DNA of 14,636 bases from Synechococcales cyanobacterium PMM_0003. GTDB lineage: Bacteria > Cyanobacteriota > Cyanobacteriia > Pseudanabaenales > Pseudanabaenaceae. The translations under genes and the position numbers were made by a program. The DNA lies in assembly GCA_949128015.1 (NCBI GenBank), contig CASBRC010000044.1, forward strand, positions 1 to 14,636, given 5' to 3'. The notes below the pieces were generated by a model, which did not search any database, was not told the DNA's origin, and saw only the letters and a program-made list of their open reading frames with translations. This document shows, piece after piece, positions 1-6,610 of the stretch; the stretch's first letter is position 1; every line of letters starts with the position of its first letter.

Positions 1-181
1 CATGAGGATTGTTTTTGTTGACAGACTTGACAGCCGCCGACATAGCGCTCTGATACTGAGGTTCGAGCACTACATAGACCAACTTCATTAAGACCCGACC
101 CTGTAGATTTTCGGGAATGATCCGTCTACCTGTTAATCCTTTGTCGGATAATGATGCGATCGGTGGAGCAGAAGTGAACAT
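1..181 (-). CDS. chlH: Magnesium chelatase subunit H (ChlH), N-terminal fragment
   Basis: ChlH is the large porphyrin-binding subunit of Mg-chelatase, which inserts Mg2+ into protoporphyrin IX with ChlI and ChlD as the first committed step of chlorophyll synthesis. Only the first 60 codons are present; the gene runs off the left edge. The minus-strand translation contains VYVVLEPQYQSAMSAAVKSV preceded by RRIIPENLQGRVLMKL, matching the conserved start of cyanobacterial ChlH as I know it. The ATG at 181-179 has a good ribosome binding site five bases upstream (AGGAG, complement of 187-191). It is divergent from nadB; a long inverted repeat (238-278) lies in its leader or promoter. Identification rests on the N-terminus only, but the motif is distinctive. 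Confidence 0.9.
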   Translation of the reverse strand, partial: MFTSAPPIASLSDKGLTGRRIIPENLQGRVLMKLVYVVLEPQYQSAMSAAVKSVNKNNPH

Positions 182-186
182 GCAGT

Positions 187-191
187 CTCCT
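187..191 (-). promoter_or_regulatory. Ribosome binding site of chlH
   Basis: AGGAG on the minus strand, five bases before the ATG of chlH. It fixes the start of the edge fragment. Confidence 0.7.
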
Positions 192-237
192 TAAATTACT
201 GTCCTGATTGTTTGGCGGGGTTATATATTGCGTTTGG

Positions 238-278
238 TTATTTGCTAAATGTTACAGCAAGTAACATTTAGCAAATAA
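238..278. repeat. Perfect 18-bp inverted repeat in the chlH leader
   Basis: Arms 238-255 and 261-278 are exact reverse complements around a 5-base spacer (AGCAA); the centre reads GTTAC-N5-GTAAC. No T-run follows on either strand, so it is not an obvious terminator. It lies 57 bases upstream of the chlH ATG. A possible minus-strand -10 (TATAAA, complement of 282-287) would put the palindrome at or just after the chlH transcription start, where it could act as an operator or a leader hairpin. That role is inference. Confidence 0.75.
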
Positions 279-508
279 AGATTTATACCTATTCACTATT
301 TAATACCAGACAACCATTGCAGTGGTTGATTTTGGGCAATAAATACAATAATTTTAAATTGATCCGTTAATATTTCGTTACATTTCTTAATCTTTATGAC
401 AGCAAGATATTTACATCTTTGTAATATTTCTATATCTTGCTGGTCGCGACGCAAGAGTCAGCTATGCAAATTGTCTTGTACAAGCGGAAAGTCTCATTGT
501 AAAAGTTA

Positions 509-548
509 GTTTCTCTGACAGGCAGCCCTAGCAGCCTGTCAGAGAAAC
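509..548. repeat. 15-bp perfect inverted repeat
   Basis: Arms 509-523 and 534-548 (GTTTCTCTGACAGGC and its complement) flank a 10-base loop. It sits between two divergent genes, so it cannot simply be a terminator of either. It belongs with the other intergenic hairpins of this window in style, but its sequence is not shared with them. Confidence 0.75.
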
Positions 549-551
549 CCA

Positions 552-646
552 AAATTGCCTTCGTAGGGTGTGTTAGCGATCGCGTAACGCACGTCTCAAC
601 AGATCAAGGTTCGTTACGCTGACGCTAACGAACCCTACAGCAATTT
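552..646. repeat. Long imperfect inverted repeat containing a HIP1 site
   Basis: Outer arms 552-558 (AAATTGC) and 640-646; main arms 563-578 and 623-638, which match at 14 of 16 positions (GTAGGGTGTGTTAGCG against GTAGGGTTCGTTAGCG after complementing). An inner pair CGTAACG (583-589) and CGTTACG (612-618) extends the fold. A HIP1 octamer lies at 576-583. The wording GTAGGGTGTGTTAGCG resembles a dispersed intergenic repeat found in several cyanobacterial genomes. It ends about 58 bases before the nadB ATG. Confidence 0.65.
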
Positions 647-703
647 GTCTCTAGACAATATCTAATGAGATAATATCGATTATTGACAACTTGGCTTTAC
701 TTA

Positions 704-2305
704 ATGAACCAAACAAGGTTTGATGCTTTGATCGTCGGCAGTGGTGCTGCTGGGCTTTATACTGCACTTCGACTTACTGATTTAGCACCAAACTGGCGAA
801 TTGGTTTAGTGACTAAAGATAACTTGTCAACTTCTGCTAGTGACTGGGCGCAAGGTGGGATTGCGGCAGTTATTGATAAAGATGACGCTCCTAGATTTCA
901 TGGCAAAGACACCTTAGTCGCAGGTGTTGGCTTGTGCGAAGCCGAAGCAGTTGATGTATTAGTTAATGCTGCTCCTCGGCAAATTCAACAACTGATTGCT
1001 TTGGGCGTAGACTTCGATCGCACTGAAGACGGTAGCCTAGCTTTAACTTTAGAAGCCGCCCACTCCAGACGTAGGGTTTTACACTCTGCTGACACAACAG
1101 GGCGGGCGCTGGTTTCAAAACTAGCAGCAGCAGTTCTGCAAAATCCTAGTATTCAGGTTCTAAGTACAACCCTGATTTTAGATCTGTATATGGAGAAAGG
1201 ACGCTGTGGCGGCGTTTTCTATCTAGAGCCAAATCAAGAAATTGGCTGCTTAATTTCGCCTGTGGTAGTTTTGGCGACAGGTGGCGGCGCTCAAGTGTTT
1301 GCTCAAAACACCAATCCACCTTCAAGTACAGGTGATGGCGTTGCGATCGCATGGCGAGCAGGAGCCGTAATTCGCGATATGGAATTTGTGCAGTTTCATC
1401 CTACTGCCCTCGCTTTGCCCAATGCGCCGCGATTTTTAATTAGTGAAGCAGTCCGTGGAGAAGGAGCGCATTTGATCGATCATCAAGGCGATCGCTTCCT
1501 TTTTAACTATCATCCCAAAGGAGAACTAGCTCCCAGAGATGTGGTCAGTCGCGCCATATTTGCCCATCTTCAGAAAACTCAAGAACCAACGGTATTTTTA
1601 GATTTAAAGCCTATTTCTAAAGCCACGATCGCCCATCGATTCCCTAACATCATCAAAATTTGTCAACAGTGGCAAATTGATATTTTCTCGACTCCGATTC
1701 CAGTCACTCCTGCTGCTCACTATTGCATGGGAGGCATTGTCGTTGATTCTTATGGAGCAACTTCGATTGAGGGGCTGTATGCAGTCGGTGAGACAGCTAG
1801 TACGGGCGTACATGGAGCTAATCGTTTGGCTAGTAACTCTCTTTTAGAATGCTTCGTTTTTGGAGAACGTTTAGCAGAACAGGTGTCTTCTCAGCAAACT
1901 CAGATTTTTGATGTTTCGATTGCGATCGCACCCAATTTAGAGGAGCGTGGTAATTCCGCAACTATTCAAAATATTAAATCGGCAATTCAAAATCTGAGTT
2001 GGCAAGCGGCGGGAATCTGTCGAGTTCAGTCTGAGCTAGAAATTGCCTTGACCCAAATCTGTATATGGCAAGCTGAATTAACTAACCTTGCCGAACCTTC
2101 GCGACTATGGATTGAAACCCGTAACCTGACTGACTATGCCTATCTATTAATGCGATCGGCTCTATTTCGCACCGAAAGTCGCGGCGCACATTATCGTTCT
2201 GATTTTCCTGACACCGATCCTAAGTGGCAATTACACACCATGATTGAAGGTGAAGAAATCAGGCGATCGCATTCTTTATTAAACGACGATATTCGCACCA
2301 CTTAA
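704..2305 (+). CDS. nadB: L-aspartate oxidase NadB
   Basis: NadB oxidises L-aspartate to iminoaspartate with FAD, the first step of de novo NAD synthesis; NadA then makes quinolinate. The 533-residue product has the N-terminal FAD dinucleotide motif GSGAAG (residues 12-17), HSRRRVLHSADTTGRAL, AVRGEGAHL, and the flavoprotein signature HYCMGGIVVD followed by GLYAVGETASTGVHGANRLA and NSLLECFVFG, all typical of NadB rather than succinate dehydrogenase. The C-terminus ends with RSALFRTESRGAHYRSDFP as in the family. Start: the ATG at 704 leads directly into the FAD-binding strand; an in-frame TTG at 683 is possible, but neither has a clear Shine-Dalgarno. The stop overlaps the surE stop by 4 bases (TTAA, 2302-2305). 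Confidence 0.96.
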   Translation: MNQTRFDALIVGSGAAGLYTALRLTDLAPNWRIGLVTKDNLSTSASDWAQGGIAAVIDKDDAPRFHGKDTLVAGVGLCEAEAVDVLVNAAPRQIQQLIALGVDFDRTEDGSLALTLEAAHSRRRVLHSADTTGRALVSKLAAAVLQNPSIQVLSTTLILDLYMEKGRCGGVFYLEPNQEIGCLISPVVVLATGGGAQVFAQNTNPPSSTGDGVAIAWRAGAVIRDMEFVQFHPTALALPNAPRFLISEAVRGEGAHLIDHQGDRFLFNYHPKGELAPRDVVSRAIFAHLQKTQEPTVFLDLKPISKATIAHRFPNIIKICQQWQIDIFSTPIPVTPAAHYCMGGIVVDSYGATSIEGLYAVGETASTGVHGANRLASNSLLECFVFGERLAEQVSSQQTQIFDVSIAIAPNLEERGNSATIQNIKSAIQNLSWQAAGICRVQSELEIALTQICIWQAELTNLAEPSRLWIETRNLTDYAYLLMRSALFRTESRGAHYRSDFPDTDPKWQLHTMIEGEEIRRSHSLLNDDIRTT

Positions 2306-3006
2306 ACAGTCATCTGCGTGACAGCAATTTTGCCCGCGAAGCAAACATCGACATCGCTATTGGGTGAACGATCGCGTAAATTATAACGCCCTGTATAAGT
2401 CACGCGATCGCCATCGGTTTTAAACTCTAGTGGCAATGGCTGACTTGATTTTTCACAAAAAATAATCTCAGGAAAGCTATCAAGTTCCTCAGGTGATAAA
2501 TGCGGCAAATTTACATTCCAATAGGACTGTGGCGGCAGTTTGATTTCCAAAAGTTGCTTAATCACCCTAGCGGAAGTTATAGCTGCCCAATCCCAATCAA
2601 ATGCTTTACGGCGATCTTGGTAATGCGAAATTGCGATCGCAGGAATATTATGAAAAGCTGCCTCACGCACTGCCGCTACTGTCCCTGACATATAGACATC
2701 CACGCCCATATTGCCACCATGATTAATTCCTGACAGTACCAATTTCACATCGCTGTACAAATGGGCAATCGCCACCCGCACACAGTCCGCAGGTGAACCT
2801 GCGATCGCATAAGTATGCTCGCCAAGATCGTCGCGTTTATTAATTGCGATCGGCTCATTGGTGGTTACCTGATGTCCACAGCCCGAATATTGACGCGAAG
2901 GAGCTGCGATCGCGCCTTTAGTTCTAAATACTAATTCAGTAGCTTGTTGCAAAGACCAAAGCCCCTCAGCATCAATGCCATCGTCATTGGTCAAAATAAT
3001 TGTCAT
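2302..3006 (-). CDS. surE: 5'/3'-nucleotidase SurE
   Basis: SurE is a divalent-metal-dependent phosphatase acting on nucleoside 5'- and 3'-monophosphates, with roles in nucleotide salvage and stationary-phase survival. The 234-residue product starts MTIILTNDDGID, carrying the metal-binding Asp8-Asp9 pair; the other conserved residues are visible as Ser41 in SRQYSGCGH and Asn95 in LSGINHGGNMG, followed by YMSGTVAAVREA. Length is slightly below the usual 250 or so but no conserved block is missing. It lies downstream of ndhO on the same strand, separated by a hairpin (3027-3055), and meets nadB tail-to-tail with a 4-base overlap and no terminator between them. Confidence 0.95.
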   Translation of the reverse strand: MTIILTNDDGIDAEGLWSLQQATELVFRTKGAIAAPSRQYSGCGHQVTTNEPIAINKRDDLGEHTYAIAGSPADCVRVAIAHLYSDVKLVLSGINHGGNMGVDVYMSGTVAAVREAAFHNIPAIAISHYQDRRKAFDWDWAAITSARVIKQLLEIKLPPQSYWNVNLPHLSPEELDSFPEIIFCEKSSQPLPLEFKTDGDRVTYTGRYNLRDRSPNSDVDVCFAGKIAVTQMTV

Positions 3007-3026
3007 GGATTTTTGGATATAACCTC

Positions 3027-3055
3027 AAGAAGCGCACCCAACGGGTGCGCTTCTT
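3027..3055 (-). terminator. Hairpin between ndhO and surE, probable ndhO terminator
   Basis: Perfect 13-bp arms (3027-3039 and 3043-3055, AAGAAGCGCACCC and complement) with a 3-base loop. It lies 5 bases past the ndhO stop, where an intrinsic terminator would be expected, but the T-tract after it on the minus strand is weak (stem ends CTTCTT), so read-through into surE, whose ATG is 20 bases further, is possible. Confidence 0.6.
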
Positions 3056-3060
3056 ACAAA

Positions 3061-3279
3061 TTAAGCGGCTTGTTCTTCTAATTGATCTTTATGGAGCCAA
3101 ATTACAGGTGTTGACACTTTACCAAATTTAATTTGGACATAATCTCCACGAAACTCCAATACTTCGCCCCATGTCTCAAAAACGTAAGACGACCAGCGTG
3201 TATCGTTTGCCATTGCTTCAGGGCTGTTTTCTAGCTTTTCGCGAATTGCGCGAACAAATGTGCCTTTCTTCAGTGCCAT
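3061..3279 (-). CDS. ndhO: NAD(P)H-quinone oxidoreductase subunit O (NdhO)
   Basis: NdhO is a small stromal/cytoplasmic subunit of the thylakoid NDH-1 complex of oxygenic phototrophs, which takes part in cyclic electron flow and respiration. The 72-residue product, [20 protein letters not shown] followed by [20 protein letters not shown] and [14 protein letters not shown], has the length and motifs of the family; there are no membrane segments, as expected. The ATG at 3279 has no strong Shine-Dalgarno. It is the first gene of a minus-strand pair with surE, and is divergent from ycf34 across a 245-base gap occupied by a nested palindrome. Confidence 0.93.
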   Translation of the reverse strand: MALKKGTFVRAIREKLENSPEAMANDTRWSSYVFETWGEVLEFRGDYVQIKFGKVSTPVIWLHKDQLEEQAA

Positions 3280-3342
3280 AGTGTTTAATGCAACAAATTA
3301 TTAGGGATTTAAAACTGCTAGTAGGTATTGTATAGCAAACTG

Positions 3343-3468
3343 ATATGTTGTTTTCAGCGTATAGGCTCTGAAAATAACAAAATTAGCTTTTTTAAAAGAG
3401 CCGCCGTAGGCGGCTCTTTCAAAAAAGCTAATTTTGTAATGAGAATTGCTGCGCTGAAAACAACATAT
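3343..3468. repeat. 126-bp nested palindrome between ndhO and ycf34
   Basis: Outer arms 3343-3359 and 3452-3468 are a perfect 17-bp inverted repeat. Inside, arms 3377-3405 and 3409-3437 pair over 29 bp with one mismatch (A3394/C3420) around a GTA loop (3406-3408; core CCGCC-GTA-GGCGG). The inner stem is off centre: 17 bases separate it from the left outer arm and 14 from the right. The right side contains AATGAGAATTGCTG, which recurs inverted at 6533-6549 beside the related hairpin 6552-6606. This suggests a small non-coding dispersed element (MITE- or REP-like) with a structured core. It fills the space where the ndhO and ycf34 promoters must lie. Confidence 0.8.
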
Positions 3469-3524
3469 AAAACATTTCAGGATCTTTTTTGTTAGGATAA
3501 GCTCATGAATTGGGGATAACTGCC

Positions 3525-3773
3525 ATGTGTATCTGCATTAACTGCACCTATGTCGATCGCTGCATCACCTACAATGCTGTCGAAGCACAGCACCAACAAC
3601 CACATCTAAACGACAATCCAGACTTTGAGGCAAACTCTCCTACAATTAATGTGAATATCCGCACAGATTCAGAAAATATCCAGATGGAATGGGATGTTGT
3701 CGGCTGTGAGAGCTTTTCACCAGAAATAGGGAAATGGATAAAACTACGACCAGGTGAGCTTGTTCCTACTTAA
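3525..3773 (+). CDS. ycf34: Ycf34 family protein
   Basis: Ycf34 is a small protein of cyanobacteria and some algal plastids; work in Synechocystis linked it to an Fe-S cluster and to photosynthetic electron flow. The 82-residue product begins MCICINCTYVDRC, with Cys2, Cys4, Cys7 and Cys13 as likely cluster ligands, followed by YNAVEAQHQQPHL, TINVNIR and a conserved WDVVGCESF with one more Cys. The start is the ATG at 3525, which gives the family N-terminus; GGGG at 3512-3515 may be the ribosome binding site. An in-frame TTG at 3510 would only add MGITA. The stop is followed one base later by the outer arm of an inverted repeat (3775-3863). Confidence 0.92.
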   Translation: MCICINCTYVDRCITYNAVEAQHQQPHLNDNPDFEANSPTINVNIRTDSENIQMEWDVVGCESFSPEIGKWIKLRPGELVPT

Positions 3774-3774
3774 G

Positions 3775-3863
3775 TAAGTAGGCAAAACCCAAAAAGCTGT
3801 AGCGCACGCTGCGCATGCACTACAGCTTTTTGGGTTTTGGGTTTAATAATGTTTGCCTACTTA
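3775..3863. repeat. Nested inverted repeat between ycf34 and DUF1460 gene (family B hairpin)
   Basis: Outer arms TAAGTAGGCAAA (3775-3786) and complement (3852-3863); inner arms 3784-3802 and 3820-3838 form a perfect 19-bp stem containing AAAAAGCTGTAG, extendable with one mismatch into the loop (CGCACGCTGCGCATGCA). The same core AAAAAGCTGTAGCGCA recurs at 6434-6450 and a variant at 4867-4879. It may terminate ycf34, since CTTTTTGGGTTTTG follows the loop on the plus strand, and it overlaps two of the possible starts (3837 and 3849) of the next gene. Confidence 0.8.
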
Positions 3864-3890
3864 ATTGTATTAGCCACAGATTTGGAATTC

Positions 3891-4850
3891 ATGCCAAAAT
3901 TTATCAAACCATTTTTACTATGTACTTTATTAGGAATATCTTTTAGCGATTATTTTATTCCAGAATTTAAAAATATTGACCAGAGAGATCGGGTTATTGT
4001 AACTGCAAAGAATATATCATCTACACGCCAAAGTGCTTCTTCAAGTGCCTCTATTTTAGATGATTCCGCTCCTAAATTAGAATATAAGCGATTGATGCAG
4101 TTATTTAGCGATCGCAAGTTATCTAAAGCACCCATAGATGAAGTGTTGCAAACCGTTTCGACAAAATTTCTTGGTGCGACCTATCGCGAAGGTTTACTAG
4201 ATCAGGGTGAAACTGAAAAACTATTTGTGTCACTGACAGAATTTGACTGTGTGCTATTTGTCGAGACAGTTTTAGCTTTTTCCCGCAATTTGCTTGCGAT
4301 CGATTCAACCTATGAGAATTTTGTAGAGAATGTCCAGTCGGTACGTTATATAGATGGCAGACTAGACGGCTATTGTAGCCGTTTGCATTATTTCTCAGAA
4401 TGGATACGCGATCATCAGAAACGGAATATTGTCCGCGATCTCACAGCCGAATTGGGAGGGATTCCACTCAATAAAACTCTAAACTTTATGAGTAGTAATT
4501 GGCAAAAATATCCTCGTCTCAAGCATAATAAAGCCAATTATCAATGTATTTTAGCAATGGAGAAAAAGATAGAACTAGAAATGCAATCTGAGCAATTACG
4601 ATATATTCCATCTGCAAAGATTCGTTCTATCTATCCATTATTAAAAGCTGGTGACATTATCGCCGTGACTACTGATATCAAAGGACTAGATGCGACTCAT
4701 ACAGGCTTTGTCTATCCCACAGCTAATGGCATCGGATTTATTCATGCGTCACCATCGGGAAAGGTCAAAATCTCTCCAGATCTGCAACGTTATGTTGAAC
4801 GAGTCGATCATGCGATCGGAATCATGGTTGCACGTCCAACCCAACCGTAG
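3891..4850 (+). CDS. DUF1460 family protein, predicted exported amidase-like
   Basis: DUF1460 proteins are annotated as N-acetylmuramoyl-L-alanine amidase-like and have an NlpC/P60-type papain-like fold, so a cell-wall or peptide amidase role outside the cytoplasm is likely. The 319-residue product starts MPKFIKPFLLCTLLGISFS, a signal-peptide-like or membrane-anchor segment. The nucleophile region is EFDCVLFVETVLAFSR (Cys120), followed by YCSRLHYFSEWI (about 161-172) and, near the end, AGDIIAVTTDIKGL with THTGFVYP (His270), giving a Cys/His pair. Starts at 3849 (ATG) or 3837 (TTG) are also open but lie inside the upstream palindrome; 3891, preceded by GGAATTC, is preferred. The substrate cannot be read from the sequence. 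Confidence 0.82.
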   Translation: MPKFIKPFLLCTLLGISFSDYFIPEFKNIDQRDRVIVTAKNISSTRQSASSSASILDDSAPKLEYKRLMQLFSDRKLSKAPIDEVLQTVSTKFLGATYREGLLDQGETEKLFVSLTEFDCVLFVETVLAFSRNLLAIDSTYENFVENVQSVRYIDGRLDGYCSRLHYFSEWIRDHQKRNIVRDLTAELGGIPLNKTLNFMSSNWQKYPRLKHNKANYQCILAMEKKIELEMQSEQLRYIPSAKIRSIYPLLKAGDIIAVTTDIKGLDATHTGFVYPTANGIGFIHASPSGKVKISPDLQRYVERVDHAIGIMVARPTQP

Positions 4851-4860
4851 ATTCACGAAA

Positions 4861-4909
4861 ACCTAACAAGCTGTGGCGCGCGCGCAGCGTGCGCCACAGC
4901 TTGTTAGGT
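4861..4909. terminator. 19-bp hairpin after the DUF1460 gene (family B variant)
   Basis: Arms 4861-4879 and 4891-4909 (ACCTAACAAGCTGTGGCGC and complement) are perfect, with a GC-rich loop of alternating GCGC. It starts 10 bases after the DUF1460 stop and abuts the next palindrome without a base between. AAGCTGTGGCGC corresponds to AAGCTGTAGCGC in the two other family B hairpins. No T-run follows on the plus strand, so termination is plausible from position only. Confidence 0.65.
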
Positions 4910-4957
4910 AGAATATTAACAAACAAGGGGCTTAAGCCCCTTGTTTGTTAATATTCT
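4910..4957. terminator. 48-bp perfect loopless palindrome overlapping the prmA stop
   Basis: Positions 4910-4933 are the exact reverse complement of 4934-4957; the centre is GGGGCTTAAGCCCC, so a folded form would have at most a four-base TTAA loop. The prmA stop codon (4948-4950, minus strand) is inside the right arm. On both strands the stem descends into an AT-rich half (TTGTTTGTTAATATTCT), the shape of a bidirectional intrinsic terminator between the convergent DUF1460 and prmA genes. Confidence 0.8.
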
Positions 4958-5871
4958 GATCGTCTAATTGTTAAACAAGCCCACTCTTGACGCTTCCAAA
5001 ATGTGGCGATCACCCATTTGTGAGCATCTAGAGCCTCGGCAACCTTTGGCACTTGCTCAACCAAAATTCCACTTAAAATTCCCCAGCCCTTTTCATCGAC
5101 GAGTTTATCGAAATAAGGAACCATATCGACGATAATATCGGCAAGAATATTACAGGTAAACCCATTCGCAGGTGCGGGCATGTGAGCAATCAAATCTTGA
5201 ATGCTCCCTTCGGCAACCCAGATTTTCTCTTCAGCAATATCATTGAGTTGGCGATTGTGATTAGTTGCCTTGATCGCCAGAATGTCATTATCGATCGCAT
5301 AGGTTTGACTTGCCCCAATCAGCAAAGCGCCGATGCTAAGAATTCCTGAACCACAACCAACATCGGCAACCACAACATTATCTTCAGGCTTTACACCCCA
5401 GAGACGCATTTCTAATGCTTCTAAACAAAGCTGAGTCGTCGCATGAGCGCCAGTCCCAAACGCACTACCGGGGTCAAGACGGAGAATTTTGCGATCGCCA
5501 TCGGTCGGTGGATCGATCCATGCAGGATAAATTACCAACATGTCACCGATTTCCTGTGGACTCCAATGTTGTTTCCAGCTAGATGACCAATCCTCATCAT
5601 TAATTACTGTCCATTGCGTAACTGGTGCTTCGTAATTAACTGCGATCGCATCTTGCTTTAGCCAAAGTGATAAAGCCGCTAGATCCAAAACAGTAGCTTT
5701 CTCAACGGGTAAGTAACTACTAACTCGAAGCTGCCCATCTTTTTTTTGGCTTGCCATTCCTTGACAACCAAAATTTTGTAATCGCCAAAAAATTTGCTCT
5801 TCTAGAGATTGTTCGGCGATTACTTGGATTTCCCACCAACTGTTGTTGAAGGTCATGCTCGAAGGTGACAT
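4948..5871 (-). CDS. prmA: Ribosomal protein L11 methyltransferase PrmA
   Basis: PrmA uses S-adenosylmethionine to trimethylate ribosomal protein L11. The 307-residue product has an N-terminal substrate-recognition domain starting around SWWEIQV (residues 11-17), the family block LDPGSAFGTGAHATTQLCLE (about 132-151), the SAM-binding DVGCGSGILSIGA (170-182), the acidic strand end YAIDNDILAI and the active-site-like CNILADIIVDMVP (Asn241). The ATG at 5871 gives a five-residue lead before a second Met (codon 6, 5856) that would match the shorter family start equally well; neither has a clear Shine-Dalgarno. The stop lies inside a palindrome. It is 79 bases downstream of the DUF4346 gene on the same strand. 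Confidence 0.94.
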   Translation of the reverse strand: MSPSSMTFNNSWWEIQVIAEQSLEEQIFWRLQNFGCQGMASQKKDGQLRVSSYLPVEKATVLDLAALSLWLKQDAIAVNYEAPVTQWTVINDEDWSSSWKQHWSPQEIGDMLVIYPAWIDPPTDGDRKILRLDPGSAFGTGAHATTQLCLEALEMRLWGVKPEDNVVVADVGCGSGILSIGALLIGASQTYAIDNDILAIKATNHNRQLNDIAEEKIWVAEGSIQDLIAHMPAPANGFTCNILADIIVDMVPYFDKLVDEKGWGILSGILVEQVPKVAEALDAHKWVIATFWKRQEWACLTIRRSEY

Positions 5872-5919
5872 CTGGCGCTTATGACTATTGTATGAACGAC
5901 TATATTTGGGGATGTACGC

Positions 5920-5934
5920 CAGCGCGAGGCGCTG
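5920..5934 (-). repeat. Short hairpin between DUF4346 gene and prmA
   Basis: CAGCGC (5920-5925) pairs with GCGCTG (5929-5934) around GAG. Six base pairs and no T-run; a weak terminator or a random palindrome in an otherwise featureless 79-base gap. Confidence 0.3.
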
Positions 5935-5950
5935 AATATCGTAACAATTT

Positions 5951-6352
5951 CTAATCTTGGATATATTCCTGTTGCTGCAACAGCGCTAATTCTGCTCGCT
6001 GTGCTTCGCGTCCGAGATACGCAGCATGGTCAAATAGTGTAACAGGACAAGGCTGTGTTTTTTCAAAGATTTCTATACAGAGTTCTTTGGCAGTCCGACC
6101 TGTAAACAACTGCACTGCTTGACGATCGACCTTACCTCTAGCAGGAATTGGTTTGCCAGTTTCAGGATCGACGGCTAAGCCTTGATCGTTAATGATATTG
6201 CTATAGTATTTCGCACAAATTAGATTTTGCTGGCGATCGACATAAATAATAAAGTAACCACTCGGATCGAGTGCTAGCGATCGCTTCGAGAATTGATCGT
6301 CAATGTCATGGAGTTGTTGAGCAAGTAAGTTCGTTTCAGCAGTCAAATTCAT
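5951..6352 (-). CDS. DUF4346 domain protein
   Basis: A cyanobacterial family of unknown function. The 133-residue product contains the family blocks LALDPSGYFIIYVDR (about 26-40), NLICAKYYSN, AVDPETGKPIPARGKVDRQ, FTGRTAKELCIEIFE, TQPCPVTLFDHAAYLGREA and, at the end, RAELALLQQQEYIQD. Full length, no membrane segment, two conserved Cys (LICAK, QPCPV). The ATG at 6352 opens the conserved part. It is the upstream member of a minus-strand pair with prmA and is divergent from the kinase gene. I recognise the family from these motifs but can give no function. Confidence 0.85.
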   Translation of the reverse strand: MNLTAETNLLAQQLHDIDDQFSKRSLALDPSGYFIIYVDRQQNLICAKYYSNIINDQGLAVDPETGKPIPARGKVDRQAVQLFTGRTAKELCIEIFEKTQPCPVTLFDHAAYLGREAQRAELALLQQQEYIQD

Positions 6353-6428
6353 TAATTTTGAGACAATAAAATATTTTTTCTAATTACCTATAATACGACT
6401 TAGTAAGTAGGTGAATACATTCTAATAC

Positions 6429-6481
6429 AAAATCAAAAAGCTGTAGCGCACGCTGTGCATGCGCTACAGCTTTTTGATTTT
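6429..6481. repeat. 22-bp perfect hairpin (family B)
   Basis: Arms 6429-6450 and 6460-6481 are exact complements around a 9-base loop (CGCTGTGCA). The core AAAAAGCTGTAGCGCA and the loop are nearly the same as in the repeat at 3784-3838, while the stem base differs by paired changes (AAAATC/GATTTT here, AAAACCC/GGGTTTT there). It lies between divergent genes, so it is not their terminator. Confidence 0.85.
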
Positions 6482-6551
6482 ATTACACCCATCAACTGAA
6501 AATCAATGAAAAGTTCTGCTTATTGTACTCCTTTCAGCAATTCTCATTATA

Positions 6552-6606
6552 AAAACTGATTTTTTGAAAGTGCTGCCGTAGGCGGCACTTTCAAAAAATC
6601 AGTTTT
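6552..6606. repeat. 26-bp hairpin with GTA loop (family A)
   Basis: Arms 6552-6577 and 6581-6606 pair with one G-T wobble (T6574/G6584) around GTA (6578-6580). Core TGCC-GTA-GGCGGCA parallels CCGCC-GTA-GGCGG in 3377-3437; the outer stem sequence differs (AAAACTGATTTTTTG here). Confidence 0.85.
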
Positions 6607-6610
6607 GGGT

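Larger units (their letters stand above)
182..703. other. Divergent chlH/nadB intergenic region
   Basis: 522 bases without a credible gene. They hold the 18-bp inverted repeat at 238-278, an imperfect stem at 401-441 (arms AGCAAGATAT at 401-410 and its complement at 432-441), a 15-bp inverted repeat at 509-548 and a long inverted repeat at 552-646. The parts between (about 280-400 and 442-508) are AT-rich and presumably contain the promoters of chlH and nadB, but no promoter is clear enough to call. The longest in-frame ATG peptide noticed (from 464) is about a dozen codons. Confidence 0.7.

Noticed and set aside
248..268. NtcA site in the chlH leader
   Set aside because: The palindrome has TAC outward of GTA (GTTAC-N5-GTAAC) and not GTA-N8-TAC.
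3837..3890. Longer N-terminus for the DUF1460 protein (starts 3837 or 3849)
   Set aside because: Both starts lie inside an inverted repeat without a ribosome binding site, and the start at 3891 places a positively charged, hydrophobic signal-like segment at the N-terminus.
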